NCBI GenBank assembly: GCA_902763085.1
Contig: CACWQW010000002.1
Location: 1 to 63,595, forward strand
Reading direction: 5' to 3'
Origin: Dongibacter bovis
GTDB lineage: Bacteria; Bacillota; Negativicutes; Selenomonadales; Selenomonadaceae
DNA length: 63,595 bases
Part shown: positions 35,123 through 43,314 of the stretch, in pieces
How positions within the stretch are numbered: position 1 is the stretch's first letter
Layout: each line of letters starts with the position of its first letter
Translations under genes and position numbers: made by a program
The notes under the pieces: model-generated
The model's database searches: none
The model's input: only the letters and a program-made list of their open reading frames with translations
Told to the model about the DNA's origin: nothing

Positions 35123-35562
35123 CTTCCGCACCCCACATTCCCATGTCGACTATCGCGGCAAAGATCGGCAAGTGTGATACTCCCGAGCACTTCATTGATG
35201 CTATCGCAAACCTTCTCCCAAATGCCACGCGTTACGCACTCCCCCGCGCGCGCGCAAGGATGAGAAGACTTCTCGTCCGCAAGCAGGCAGTCGACGAGTG
35301 CGATCGGTCCTTCCGCTGCGGTAATGATATCGCAGATCGTGATCTTTTCCGGGGAACGCGCAAGTTCATATCCCCCCTGCGCGCCGCGCGTACTCGTCAC
35401 GAGTCCCGCTTTCCGCAACGTGCCCATGAGCTGTTCGAGATAATTCTCCGAAAGTCCCTGGCTCAGTGCGATGGATTTGAGCGGCACGATTCCCTTGCCG
35501 TAATGCTGTGCGAGTTCATATAGCGCTGTGACGCTGTAGCGTCCTTTCGTAGACAATTTCAT
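35119..35562 (-). CDS. Rrf2-family transcriptional regulator (IscR-like)
   Basis: DNA-binding regulator of 147 residues. The winged helix occupies residues 1-65 (MKLSTKGRYSVTALYELAQ, SQGLSENYLEQLMGTLRKAGLV), and three cysteines follow in VDCLLADEKSSHPCARAGEC, the last two separated by five residues as in the IscR cluster site. Expected to bind a [2Fe-2S] cluster and control iscS, which it overlaps by 4 nt. The ATG at 35562 is preferred over a TTG one codon upstream. A possible operator lies in its own leader. Confidence 0.9.
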   Translation of the reverse strand: MKLSTKGRYSVTALYELAQHYGKGIVPLKSIALSQGLSENYLEQLMGTLRKAGLVTSTRGAQGGYELARSPEKITICDIITAAEGPIALVDCLLADEKSSHPCARAGECVTRGIWEKVCDSINEVLGSITLADLCRDSRHGNVGCGR

Positions 35563-35576
35563 CAAAACACCTCAAA

Positions 35577-35597
35577 TCCCGAGTAATTCTGTCAGGT
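35577..35597 (-). promoter_or_regulatory. Candidate IscR-type operator
   Basis: Minus strand ACCTGAC, seven bases, CTCGGGA: an imperfect inverted repeat (CCTGA against TCGGG) with an AATT core, lying just downstream of the predicted transcription start of rrf2-iscS. The position suits autoregulation by the Rrf2 protein. Confidence 0.45.
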
Positions 35598-35608
35598 TTC
35601 TTTTCCTT

Positions 35609-35637
35609 AATATAACAAAATGCCGACAGCTTGTCAA
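35609..35637 (-). promoter_or_regulatory. Promoter of rrf2-iscS
   Basis: Minus strand TTGACA (35632-35637), 17 nt, TATATT (35609-35614), starting transcription near 35602, about 40 nt before the rrf2 ATG. Confidence 0.8.
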
Positions 35638-35666
35638 AGCCATCGGCCTCCGTCGAGTGCTCCTCG

Positions 35667-36119
35667 TCAGCCGCTGCGTCCCGTCGATCCGAATCCTCCG
35701 AAGCGCTTCCCAGCTGCATCGTCATCGTCTGTCAGCAGATACCGCGAGAACACCCCCTGTGCGATCCGTTCGCCTTTCGCCAACACGACTGGTGCTTTGC
35801 CGAGGTTCATCACAGCAATCTGGATGTGCCCTTCATTCTCGTCATTCCCATAATAGTCGGCATCGATCACGCCAATGCCATTCGCCAGCATCAGTGCATG
35901 GTGCAGTGCGATGCTCGAACGGATCGATACGATGAGCACCTCATCCGGACACATATATGCCTTCAGGCCCGTCGGTACGAGCGTCACCCGACCTGGCGGC
36001 AGCGTGACCTCCGCCGCTGCGGCGATATCGTACCCTGCTGACGATCGCGTTTTCCGCTGTGGCAGTACGATGCCCTCTCCCGCAAACGAACTCACGATCT
36101 CAAACCCACGTTTCCTCAT
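35667..36119 (-). CDS. dut: Deoxyuridine 5'-triphosphate nucleotidohydrolase
   Basis: Hydrolyses dUTP to dUMP, keeping uracil out of DNA and feeding thymidylate synthesis. The 150-residue homotrimer-type protein has motif 1 (SAGYDIAAA near residue 28), motif 2 (RSSIALHHALMLANGIGVID near 66), and the C-terminal motif 5 (GKRFGGFGSTGRSG). The start at 36119 is chosen from the family N-terminus MRKRGFEIV; upstream in-frame ATGs at 36152 and 36167 are possible but not supported. Confidence 0.95.
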   Translation of the reverse strand: MRKRGFEIVSSFAGEGIVLPQRKTRSSAGYDIAAAAEVTLPPGRVTLVPTGLKAYMCPDEVLIVSIRSSIALHHALMLANGIGVIDADYYGNDENEGHIQIAVMNLGKAPVVLAKGERIAQGVFSRYLLTDDDDAAGKRFGGFGSTGRSG

Positions 36120-36245
36120 CGATACACCCCGCCAAACTACATGTACAGACATCCACTTTGCGGACATCGTTCGTCACCCTTCTAGCAGCCCAGCCGATTG
36201 CGCTGCACCAGCAGCCTGCACGCTTAGTGATTACCATACGAAAAG

Positions 36246-36280
36246 AAAAATACCGCCCCTCCCAACGGGAACGGCAGTAT
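36246..36280 (-). terminator. Intrinsic terminator after hfq
   Basis: Minus strand ATACTGCC with GTTCCC pairs to GGGAGG and GGCGGTAT around a short loop, then TTTTTC. It begins about 13 nt past the hfq stop and closes the MBL-miaA-hfq unit. The remaining 125 nt up to dut contain another small hairpin but no clear promoter. Confidence 0.85.
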
Positions 36281-36293
36281 CATCCGGGATCCG

Positions 36294-36551
36294 TCACGCC
36301 TCATCCTTTTTTTCCGGCTTCTCATTCGCGAAGTTCGTATTGATAGGACGCGCCGGCGTCACCGTCGATATGGCATGCTTATAGATCATCTGCTGTTTTC
36401 CCATCGAATCGATGATGACGGTAAAACTATCAAAGCCGCGCACATTGCCCTTGATCTGGAACCCATTGACGAGATGGACCGTCACACCAACATTTTCCTT
36501 GCGCACTTGATTCAGGAAACTATCCTGCAGATTAATCGGTTTCGTTACCAC
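36294..36551 (-). CDS. hfq: RNA chaperone Hfq
   Basis: Sm-like hexamer that helps small RNAs pair with mRNAs. The 85-residue protein has Sm1 ([20 protein letters not shown], then [17 protein letters not shown]) and Sm2 ([13 protein letters not shown]), followed by a short lysine/glutamate tail. The start is a GTG at 36551: GAGGTG lies 6 nt upstream and the protein then begins [13 protein letters not shown] as in relatives; the ATG at 36572 would add seven residues and lies before the ribosome binding site. Directly downstream of miaA, the usual order. Confidence 0.94.
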   Translation of the reverse strand: MVTKPINLQDSFLNQVRKENVGVTVHLVNGFQIKGNVRGFDSFTVIIDSMGKQQMIYKHAISTVTPARPINTNFANEKPEKKDEA

Positions 36552-36639
36552 TGAAATCACCTCAAACAACATATTGGCAGCAAGGCATCGCCACCCATCC
36601 GGCAGCCTCCCGCTCTCTTCTCATCCATTTCCTTCTCTA

Positions 36640-37593
36640 TTATTTCGCCTCAAACGAGAAAAATCCTCTTAAATTCCAGAGAATATCCTCGAGAATCTTT
36701 TCCTGCGCTTTCCCGGACACATCATACCAATGGATATAGGGCATCCGCCGATACCAGGTCATCTGTCGTTTGGCAAAATGGCGCGTTGCGCGCGCAATGT
36801 CTGCAAGTGCCCCTTCCCGCGTGCCTTCTCCGGCTAGATACGCTGCCATCTCTTTATAGCCGATGCCCTGCATCATCTGCATATCCGTCGTGACACCGGA
36901 TTGGAGCAGTCTGCGCACCTCATCCTCGAGTCCCTGCGCCGCCATCAGACGGACGCGCGCGTCAATCCGCGCATAAAGTTCCTGCCTAGGGCGCATGAGC
37001 CCGATCACATACACATCATATAGGAGCCGATGACTCCGCTTGCGCGAGATCGTCGTTCCGTCAATCTTCGCCACCTCGATGGCGCGGATGACGCGCCTCA
37101 GGTTATGCGGATGAATCGACTGCGCTGCCACGGGATCGACTGCGCAGAGGTACTGATAGAGGTAACTGCTGCCATGTTCTTCCGCGAGTGCCTGCAACTT
37201 CGCACGAAGCGCCTCATCCTTGCCGGACGCATTGAAAGAATAGCCTTCAATGAGAGACTGGACATAGAGCCCTGTGCCGCCGACGAGGAGCGGCAGGCAT
37301 CGCTTCTCATTGAGTGCGTGGATCAGACGTCCCGCCTCCTGCTGGAACTCTTGGACGCTATAGTTCTCCTTAGGGGAGCGGATATCGATGAGGTGATGAG
37401 GGATGCCTTCACGTTCTTCCACGGTCGGTTTTGCCGTGCCAACGTCAGCGCCTCGGTAAACGAGCATCGAATCACCGGATAGGATCTCAGCGTGCAGAGC
37501 ACGAGCCAATTGGATGGAAAGCGCCGTCTTCCCGACAGCCGTCGGTCCGAGCAACACGACGAGGCGTTCCCTTTTCTGTGCTGTATCGCTCAT
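36640..37593 (-). CDS. miaA: tRNA dimethylallyltransferase MiaA
   Basis: Transfers dimethylallyl to A37 of tRNAs reading codons that start with U. The 317-residue protein has the P-loop LLGPTAVGKTALSIQLA near residue 14, SGDSMLVYRGADVGTAKPT near 40, PLLVGGTGLYVQSLIEG near 95, and RQMTWYRRMP near 285. Start 37593 gives a 4-nt overlap with the upstream MBL gene; the longer frame has no family match. Confidence 0.96.
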   Translation of the reverse strand: MSDTAQKRERLVVLLGPTAVGKTALSIQLARALHAEILSGDSMLVYRGADVGTAKPTVEEREGIPHHLIDIRSPKENYSVQEFQQEAGRLIHALNEKRCLPLLVGGTGLYVQSLIEGYSFNASGKDEALRAKLQALAEEHGSSYLYQYLCAVDPVAAQSIHPHNLRRVIRAIEVAKIDGTTISRKRSHRLLYDVYVIGLMRPRQELYARIDARVRLMAAQGLEDEVRRLLQSGVTTDMQMMQGIGYKEMAAYLAGEGTREGALADIARATRHFAKRQMTWYRRMPYIHWYDVSGKAQEKILEDILWNLRGFFSFEAK

Positions 37594-38267
37594 TGGATGG
37601 CCAGTGACTGCCCAGGAGCAACGATATGCACTTCCGCCTTCGACATTGCCTCCGTGAGCTCCTTGTATTTCTGCACATCCTGGGCGATGACAGGCCACGT
37701 ATCGTAATGGAGCGGTATCACGTGGCGCGCTCCCAGCCACTGCGCGGCAAGCGCTGCATCTTCGAGCCCCATCGTATAGTAATCTCCAATGGGGAGCAGT
37801 GCATAATCGATGGCGTCCTTCCGACCGATGAGCTGCATGTCACTGAAAAGTGCTGTATCTCCAGCAAAATAAAACACGCGTCCACCTAAGTAAAGGACAA
37901 AGCCACAGGCAATCCCACCGGCAACACCGGCGCTATGCTGTGCCAGCGTCAGCCGTACTTTGCCAAACGGCAGCGTGGCAGACCCGCCGAGATTCATGCC
38001 ATGAAGCTTCCCTGCATCGACTTGTGGCCTGAGCAAAGCGAGGACTTCCGGTGTCCCGATGACCTCAGCTCCCGTGCGCGCGGCGATTTCTCCAGCATCG
38101 CCGATATGATCGCTATGCGCATGCGATACGAGGATGAAATCAGCTTCTACTGCATCAGCGGTAATGGCTGCTGCCGGATTTCCCGTAAGGAACGGATCGA
38201 CAAGCACCTTATACCGCCCATCGTCGAGCAGGAAACAAGAATGCCCGTAATACATAAATGTCGCCAT
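37590..38267 (-). CDS. UPF0173 metal-dependent hydrolase (MBL fold)
   Basis: The 225-residue protein starts MATFMYYGHSCFLLDDGRYK and has LVSHAHSDHIGDAGEIA near residue 50 (HxHxDH), VFYFAGDTALFSDM near 145 and ARHVIPLHYDTWP near 188, all UPF0173 hallmarks. Substrate unknown. It begins the unit with miaA and hfq and is transcribed away from thiN across a shared 125-nt promoter region. Confidence 0.88.
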   Translation of the reverse strand: MATFMYYGHSCFLLDDGRYKVLVDPFLTGNPAAAITADAVEADFILVSHAHSDHIGDAGEIAARTGAEVIGTPEVLALLRPQVDAGKLHGMNLGGSATLPFGKVRLTLAQHSAGVAGGIACGFVLYLGGRVFYFAGDTALFSDMQLIGRKDAIDYALLPIGDYYTMGLEDAALAAQWLGARHVIPLHYDTWPVIAQDVQKYKELTEAMSKAEVHIVAPGQSLAIQ

Positions 38268-38306
38268 ATCAGAATTCCTCCCTGCACCCATCGTATCCAG
38301 GGCGTG

Positions 38307-38335
38307 TTGCCCTACGTTTTTCCAGATGCTACAAT
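38307..38335 (+). promoter_or_regulatory. Promoter of thiN (plus strand)
   Basis: TTGCCC (38307-38312), 17 nt, TACAAT (38330-38335). It is followed by a 5' leader of about 50 nt and the ribosome binding site GGAGG before the ATG at 38393. Confidence 0.7.
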
Positions 38336-38344
38336 GATGCTATC

Positions 38345-38350
38345 ATTATA
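38345..38350 (-). promoter_or_regulatory. -10 box for the MBL-miaA-hfq unit
   Basis: Perfect TATAAT on the minus strand, with only a weak -35 (TTTCTT or TTTTCT) 16-17 nt upstream. It lies 10 bp from the thiN -10 box, so the two divergent promoters overlap. Confidence 0.5.
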
Positions 38351-38392
38351 GCATGGCCCTTTCAAGAAGAAAATCTCTGGAGGAAAATCCCG

Positions 38393-39118
38393 ATGACGAA
38401 TGAAACATTGCAACTACCGCAAATCCAGGTGGATTTCCATCGCCCATTGCCTGACATATGCCGTGTGCTCCTGCTCGGCGGGCGACCGCCGGCCATCGAT
38501 TGGCTGCATGCTGCGCTTGTCACGCTACCAACCCCAGAAATCTGGGCCGTCGACCATGGCATCGATCTCTGCCGTCAGTCAGATCTCCCCCCGCACCTCC
38601 TCATCGGTGATGCCGACAGCGCCATTCCAGAAAATTGGGCATGGGGCTGTCGCTCTGCTACCAGAGTCGAGAGACATCCCGTAGAGAAAGACCTCACTGA
38701 TACGCAGCTTGCGCTCATGCGAGCCGCCAAGGGTTCCCCCTCGGTGCTGCTCCTCTCCGGTGCTTTCGGCGGCCGCTTCGACCATGCATTCAGCACGATC
38801 TTCTCTGCGGCACAGCACCAGGGGACGTGCCTACTTGCCGATGAAGCGGAAATCATGCTGTTCGTCCACAGCGGGGAACAGCTCAACATCAAGTGCCTGC
38901 AAGCACCGCAGGCACTTTCCCTCCTCCCTCTCACGGCACAGGTGCAAGGCGTTACGCTGCGAGGAACACATTGGCCGCTCGTAAACGCTACGCTCACACA
39001 GACATGCCCCAATGCAGTGAGCAACGTACTTGAAGGAACACACCGTCACGTTGATGTGAGCGTCGCACAAGGCACCCTCGGCCTGTATCTTTGCTACGAA
39101 GGAACGTTTCCTATGTGA
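38393..39118 (+). CDS. thiN: Thiamine pyrophosphokinase
   Basis: Transfers pyrophosphate from ATP to thiamine, making the cofactor thiamine diphosphate. The 241-residue protein has VLLLGGRPPAIDWL near residue 24, WAVDHGIDLCRQSDLPPHLLIGDADS near 50-75, KDLTDTQLALM near 99, and GAFGGRFDHAFSTI near 121. One of only two plus-strand genes. The ATG at 38393 has GGAGG 9 nt upstream. Its last bases overlap the end of the convergent methyltransferase gene by 8 nt. No thiamine riboswitch was seen in the short leader. Confidence 0.92.
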   Translation: MTNETLQLPQIQVDFHRPLPDICRVLLLGGRPPAIDWLHAALVTLPTPEIWAVDHGIDLCRQSDLPPHLLIGDADSAIPENWAWGCRSATRVERHPVEKDLTDTQLALMRAAKGSPSVLLLSGAFGGRFDHAFSTIFSAAQHQGTCLLADEAEIMLFVHSGEQLNIKCLQAPQALSLLPLTAQVQGVTLRGTHWPLVNATLTQTCPNAVSNVLEGTHRHVDVSVAQGTLGLYLCYEGTFPM

Positions 39119-39941
39119 TTGACCCGAGATGTCGCTGACGGAGCACCTCATAAAACACGACTGCTGACGAGATTGCGACGTTCAGAGACTCTGCCTGCCC
39201 AAACATCGGAACGTAGATCTTATCACTCGCAGCAAGGATGGGAGCCGATACGCCGTTCCCCTCATTGCCAAAGGCAATGGCCACCGCTCCTTTATAATCC
39301 GTAGCGAAATGTGTCTTGGCTGCCTGATCAAGCGCTGTTGCATAGAGCCGTATCTTCCTTTCTTCAAGGAAGGAAAGAAGTGACTGAGTGGGAACATCCA
39401 CGGCGACGGGCAGATGGAACAGCGAACCCATGGACGCGCGCACGACCTTCGGAGAGAACGCATCGACGCAGCCCTTGAGCAGGATGACCCCATCCAGACC
39501 GGCAGCATCTGCCGTGCGCAGGATGGTACCGAGATTTCCCGGGTCCTGAACGCCATCGAGCACGGCGTAGCAAGGATTCGTCACCCCAGATGCAGCGAAT
39601 TCCTGCAAAGGAAAGGACTTTTTTTCAAGGACCAGCAGGATGCCCTGTGGGTGCTCCGTCCCACTCGCCTTTGCATAGACGGGCGCACTGACAATGGCGA
39701 TAGGCGTCTGTCTCCTTCGCAGGTGCGCCAAGATGGCCTGTACACGTGGCTGCTCCCTAGCGCGTTCGGTGACGAGGGCAAAGGAAATCCGCCACTTCGC
39801 TGTCACCGCCATCTCTGCAAGCCGCACCCCCTCGGCGACAAAGAGGCCCGCCTTCTCCCGTTGCTTTCGCTGCTTCAGGCTGGCTGCAAGTTTGATCTTC
39901 GCATTGGTGGGGCTCGTAATGCGCTCCTCGTTATCCTTCAT
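39111..39941 (-). CDS. TrmH/SpoU-family RNA 2'-O-methyltransferase
   Basis: The 276-residue protein has an N-terminal substrate-binding region (ITSPTNAKIKLAASLKQRKQREKAGLFVAEG-type start, typical of 23S rRNA methyltransferases) and a C-terminal SPOUT knot: VLDGVQDPGNLGTILRTADAAG near 127, VAIAFGNEGNGVS near 210, and VPMFGQAESLNVAISSAVV near 242. RNA target not certain. Start 39941 is used because GGGAGG precedes it; the ATG one codon upstream is also possible. Confidence 0.92.
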   Translation of the reverse strand: MKDNEERITSPTNAKIKLAASLKQRKQREKAGLFVAEGVRLAEMAVTAKWRISFALVTERAREQPRVQAILAHLRRRQTPIAIVSAPVYAKASGTEHPQGILLVLEKKSFPLQEFAASGVTNPCYAVLDGVQDPGNLGTILRTADAAGLDGVILLKGCVDAFSPKVVRASMGSLFHLPVAVDVPTQSLLSFLEERKIRLYATALDQAAKTHFATDYKGAVAIAFGNEGNGVSAPILAASDKIYVPMFGQAESLNVAISSAVVFYEVLRQRHLGSIT

Positions 39942-40017
39942 CATGACCTCCCATCCTCTCCAGGAAAGCACGCAGCGTACTGCGGGCACAAAGCGACATT
40001 ATGCATCGTCCTTGCAG

Positions 40018-40060
40018 TAAAAAAGGCCGCTAGACAGCACGACCATGCTATCTAGCGGTC
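40018..40060 (-). terminator. Strong intrinsic terminator after rplT
   Basis: Minus strand GACCGCTAGATAGCA and TGCTGTCTAGCGGCC form a long stem with loop TGGTCG, followed by TTTTTT. It lies 14 nt after the rplT stop and closes infC-rpmI-rplT. Confidence 0.92.
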
Positions 40061-40074
40061 TATTCACATCTTGC

Positions 40075-40428
40075 TTAGAGGTGTTCCTTCGCGACGGCAA
40101 CCATCTTTGCGAATGCCGATGCATCGGAAATGGCCAGATCCGCAAGCATCTTGCGATTGACCTCGACCCCCGCCTTCGTAAGGCCGCAGACGAGACGGCT
40201 GTAGGAAATGCCGTTCGTACGTGCAGCCGCATTGATACGAGCAATCCACAGGCGGCGGAAATTCCCCTTCTTCGCGCGACGATCGCGACGCGCGTAGTAG
40301 AGGGCCTTCATAACAGTTTCATTTGCTTTCTTGAACTGTTTGCTCTTGGAACCTTTATAGCCCTTGGCGAGCTTCAGGATTTTCTTATGGCGTCTATGTG
40401 CAGTCACACCGACTTTAACTCTTGGCAT
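40075..40428 (-). CDS. rplT: 50S ribosomal protein L20
   Basis: Binds 23S rRNA early in 50S assembly; in Firmicutes and proteobacteria it also represses its own operon. The 117-residue basic protein starts [20 protein letters not shown] and contains [12 protein letters not shown]-type residues (here [19 protein letters not shown]). Last gene of the infC-rpmI-rplT operon, 26 nt after rpmI. Confidence 0.98.
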   Translation of the reverse strand: MPRVKVGVTAHRRHKKILKLAKGYKGSKSKQFKKANETVMKALYYARRDRRAKKGNFRRLWIARINAAARTNGISYSRLVCGLTKAGVEVNRKMLADLAISDASAFAKMVAVAKEHL

Positions 40429-40454
40429 GATTCATTCCTCCTAATCTCAATGAC

Positions 40455-40652
40455 TTATGCGTATGGGAGCATTTTCTTCACGCGACCAAAATCAGCGTGA
40501 GAAGCAAGCGCTGCCTTGCGCAGGTTGCGCTTACGCTTCGGGGATTTCTTCTCCAGGATATGGCTCTTGTAGGCTTTATTGCGCTTGAATTCACCGCTTC
40601 CCGTCACGGTAAAACGTTTTGCTGCAGCTCTGCGAGTCTTAATCTTCGGCAT
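40455..40652 (-). CDS. rpmI: 50S ribosomal protein L35
   Basis: Small basic ribosomal protein of 65 residues, starting [18 protein letters not shown] and containing [17 protein letters not shown]. The start at 40652 overlaps the 3' end of infC by 14 nt, and its ribosome binding site GGAGG is within the infC coding region, so the two are probably coupled. Confidence 0.98.
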   Translation of the reverse strand: MPKIKTRRAAAKRFTVTGSGEFKRNKAYKSHILEKKSPKRKRNLRKAALASHADFGRVKKMLPYA

Positions 40653-41211
40653 GAGTATTTCCTCCTTTAGGTTGCTTTCTTTCCTTCTTCGATGCTTTCT
40701 GCGCTTTCGGCGCGACAATCATCGTCATATTTTTGCCCTCAAGTTTGGCACCGCGTTCAATTGAGACGCTGTCCCCGAGCACCTCAGCCACACGGCCGAG
40801 GACCTCCTTGCCGAGTTCCGGATGGGAGAGCTCACGGCCACGGAACATGATCGTTACCTTGACCTTATTTCCCTCTCCGAGGAAACGCACGGCATTCTTC
40901 AACTTGACGTCAAAATCGTGTTGTTCAATATGCGGGCGAAGCTTCACCTCTTTGATGGTGATGACCTTTTGCTTCTTCTTGGCTTCCTTCTCCCGCTTCT
41001 GCTGCTCATAACGGTATTTTCCAAAATCCATGATGCGGCAGACAGGTGGCTTCGCCTTTGGCGCGACCTCAACGAGATCGAGATGCTGTTCTTCCGCGAG
41101 ACGCATGGCTTCACGCGTCGGCATGATTCCCAGCTGCTCACCACTCGCGCTCGTCACGCGCACTTCGCGAATGCGGATTTCTTCATTAATTCTGAGTGAA
41201 TCCCTGCTAAT
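40639..41211 (-). CDS. infC: Translation initiation factor IF-3 with an AUU start codon
   Basis: Prevents subunit joining and checks the start codon. The 190-residue protein has the N-domain ([21 protein letters not shown], then [16 protein letters not shown] linker) and the C-domain ([22 protein letters not shown]). The likely start is ATT at 41211: AGGAGG lies 10 nt upstream and the product then begins with [11 protein letters not shown] as in relatives. An upstream in-frame ATG at 41244 lies before the ribosome binding site. AUU on infC is known in E. coli and other bacteria and lets IF-3 limit its own synthesis. Confidence 0.95.
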   Translation of the reverse strand: MSRDSLRINEEIRIREVRVTSASGEQLGIMPTREAMRLAEEQHLDLVEVAPKAKPPVCRIMDFGKYRYEQQKREKEAKKKQKVITIKEVKLRPHIEQHDFDVKLKNAVRFLGEGNKVKVTIMFRGRELSHPELGKEVLGRVAEVLGDSVSIERGAKLEGKNMTMIVAPKAQKASKKERKQPKGGNTHAED

Positions 41212-41343
41212 GGTAAAAACACCTCCTGAATGAATCGTTCCCATAGAAAAAAGGGCGGTATACTACCACCCTCAAGCTCTCTTGCTATAAACCCAACTGG
41301 CCGGGCCAGCAGGTGAGAAGCGGTGGCTTCTTCTTCCTGAACA
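41212..41343 (-). promoter_or_regulatory. Structured leader of infC-rpmI-rplT (L20/IF-3 leader type)
   Basis: The 130-nt leader on the minus strand has a hairpin AGAAGC-CACC-GCTTCT, a second CTGGC-CCG-GCCAG, and a terminator-like hairpin (GGGTGGTA-GTA-TACCGCCC followed by TTTTTT, at 41246-41271) that ends about 20 nt before the ribosome binding site. Firmicutes commonly have an L20-responsive attenuator at this place. The L20 contact is inferred from position; no covariance search was possible. Confidence 0.6.
41246..41271 (-). terminator. Attenuator-like terminator before infC
   Basis: Eight-pair stem GGGTGGTA/TACCGCCC with one G-U wobble pair, loop GTA, then TTTTTT. It can end both transcripts arriving from thrS and, if regulated, new transcripts from the infC promoter at 41350. 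Confidence 0.8.
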
Positions 41344-41349
41344 TGAGAG

Positions 41350-41378
41350 ATTATAGCACGAGATTTTTTTTATGTCAA
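41350..41378 (-). promoter_or_regulatory. Consensus promoter of infC-rpmI-rplT
   Basis: Minus strand TTGACA (41373-41378), 17 nt, TATAAT (41350-41355): perfect in both boxes. The -35 box overlaps the thrS stop codon. Confidence 0.9.
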
Positions 41379-43294
41379 TAGTTTTGCTCGCGCGCAGCAA
41401 TCTTTTTCTGGATGGCGTCAATAAAGGCATCGACAGGCATCGTCTCGCTCGTCTTCTCCCCGTACTTACGCACAGCCGCCGTTCCGCTTGCAACTTCTTG
41501 ATCACCGACGACGAGCGTATACGGCGTCTTCAGGACCTGGCTCTCACGAATCTTGTAGCCGATTTTCTCGCTGCGGTCATCCACCTCAACGCGCAGACCA
41601 AGGTCGAACATCTTTTTCTTGAGCGCATGCGCATAATCCGCGTGTTTGTCAGTGATCGGAAGGATGCGCACCTGCACCGGTGCGAGCCAGACAGGGAAGG
41701 CACCTGCATAGTTCTCAATGAGGATACCGATAAAGCGTTCGATGGAGCCATAGACCACCCGGTGCAGCATGACAGTACGATGCTTCTCACCGTCTTCTCC
41801 CACGTACGTGAGGTCGAATTTCTCCGGCATGAGCATGTCGAGCTGGATCGTACCGCACTGCCAAGTCCTGCCGATGGAATCCTTCAGATGGAAATCGATC
41901 TTCGGACCGTAGAAGGCGCCGTCGCCTTCATTCACTACATATTTGAGGCCACGATGCTCAAGCGCATTCTGCAGCGCGTTCGTCGCTTTCTCCCAAATCT
42001 CATCACTGCCCATCGAATCATCCGGGCGCGTGGAAAGCTCAGCGACATACGTCAGACCGAACGTGCTGTAAACCTCATCGAAAAGGTCGATCGTATGCTG
42101 GATCTCTTCTTCGATCTGATCCGGCGTCACGAAAAGATGTGCATCATCCTGCGTGAAGTTGCGCACGCGGAAAAGGCCGTGAAGCTCGCCGCTCTTCTCA
42201 TGGCGATGGACGAGGCCGAGCTCACCGAGGCGCAGCGGCAGATCCCGATAACTATGCTGCTTGGAATTATAGACGAGCATGCCGCCGGGGCAGTTCATTG
42301 GCTTGATGGCATAATCCTCGCCATCGATCTTCGTAAAATACATGTTCTCCGCATAGTGCGCCCAATGGCCGGACTGCTCCCAAAGCTTGCGGTTGAGGAT
42401 CATCGGCGTCTTGATTTCCTGATACCCATACCGGCGGTGTACCTCACGCCAATAGTTGATGAGCTCGTTGCGGATAACCATGCCATTCGGATGGAAGAAC
42501 GGGAACCCAGGGCCCTCCTCATGCAGGCTGAAGAGGTCGAGCTGCTTGCCAAGTTTGCGATGATCGCGTTTCTTCGCCTCCTCCAGCATGTGGAGGTACG
42601 CATCGAGATCCGCCTGTTTCTCAAATGCCGTTCCATAGATGCGCTGGAGCATCTTATTGTGTTCATCGCCGCGCCAGTAAGCGCCCGCAACGCTCATGAG
42701 CTTCAGCGCTTTGACCTTACCGGTCGAAACGACATGGGGTCCAGCGCAGAGGTCTGTGAACTCCCCCTGCGTGTAGAGCGTGATGCTCTCCCCCTCTGGC
42801 AGATCGTTGATGAGCTCGACCTTGTACGTCTCTCCTGCCTTCTTAAAGAGCTCAAGCGCTTCCTTGCGGCTGACTTCCTTTCGCTCGAGCCACAGGTTCT
42901 CCTTGACAATCTTCTTCATTTCCTTTTCGATATCCGCGAGATCGCCCTCACCCAGCTGGCGATCCATATCGATGTCATAATAGAAGCCGTTGTCGATGGC
43001 CGGACCGATGGCAAGCTTGACGTTCTCTTCCTTGTAGAGGCGCTTGAGTGCCTGAGCAAGGATATGCGATGCGGTATGGCGCAAAGCCCAACGTCCGTCT
43101 GCATCTTCAAACGTCAGAAAGGAAACGGAAGCATCGTGCGTGAGTGGCGTCATGAGATCCACGGTCTTGCCGTCAAGCTTCGCAGCAAGGACTTTTTTGG
43201 CAAGGCTGTTGCTCACGCTCTTGACGAAATCCGCGATGGTCGTTCCCTCTGCGACTTCGCGCACAGCGCCATCCTTCAAGGTAATCTTCAACAT
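41375..43294 (-). CDS. thrS: Threonyl-tRNA synthetase
   Basis: Charges tRNA-Thr and edits Ser-tRNA-Thr. The 639-residue protein has the TGS domain (1-62), the editing domain with HTASHILAQALKRL near 75 (HxxxH) and CAGPHVVSTGKV near 182, the class II core with motif 2 and zinc ligands (PMNCPGGMLVYN near 330, RHEKSGELHGLFRVRNFTQDD near 360-380), and the C-terminal anticodon domain. The second ATG (43294) is favoured because GGAGG is 9 nt away; the first (43300) is only 3 nt from it. Controlled by the upstream T-box. Confidence 0.97.
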   Translation of the reverse strand: MLKITLKDGAVREVAEGTTIADFVKSVSNSLAKKVLAAKLDGKTVDLMTPLTHDASVSFLTFEDADGRWALRHTASHILAQALKRLYKEENVKLAIGPAIDNGFYYDIDMDRQLGEGDLADIEKEMKKIVKENLWLERKEVSRKEALELFKKAGETYKVELINDLPEGESITLYTQGEFTDLCAGPHVVSTGKVKALKLMSVAGAYWRGDEHNKMLQRIYGTAFEKQADLDAYLHMLEEAKKRDHRKLGKQLDLFSLHEEGPGFPFFHPNGMVIRNELINYWREVHRRYGYQEIKTPMILNRKLWEQSGHWAHYAENMYFTKIDGEDYAIKPMNCPGGMLVYNSKQHSYRDLPLRLGELGLVHRHEKSGELHGLFRVRNFTQDDAHLFVTPDQIEEEIQHTIDLFDEVYSTFGLTYVAELSTRPDDSMGSDEIWEKATNALQNALEHRGLKYVVNEGDGAFYGPKIDFHLKDSIGRTWQCGTIQLDMLMPEKFDLTYVGEDGEKHRTVMLHRVVYGSIERFIGILIENYAGAFPVWLAPVQVRILPITDKHADYAHALKKKMFDLGLRVEVDDRSEKIGYKIRESQVLKTPYTLVVGDQEVASGTAAVRKYGEKTSETMPVDAFIDAIQKKIAAREQNY

Positions 43295-43314
43295 GATCAT
43301 TTTCCTCCTTCAAA

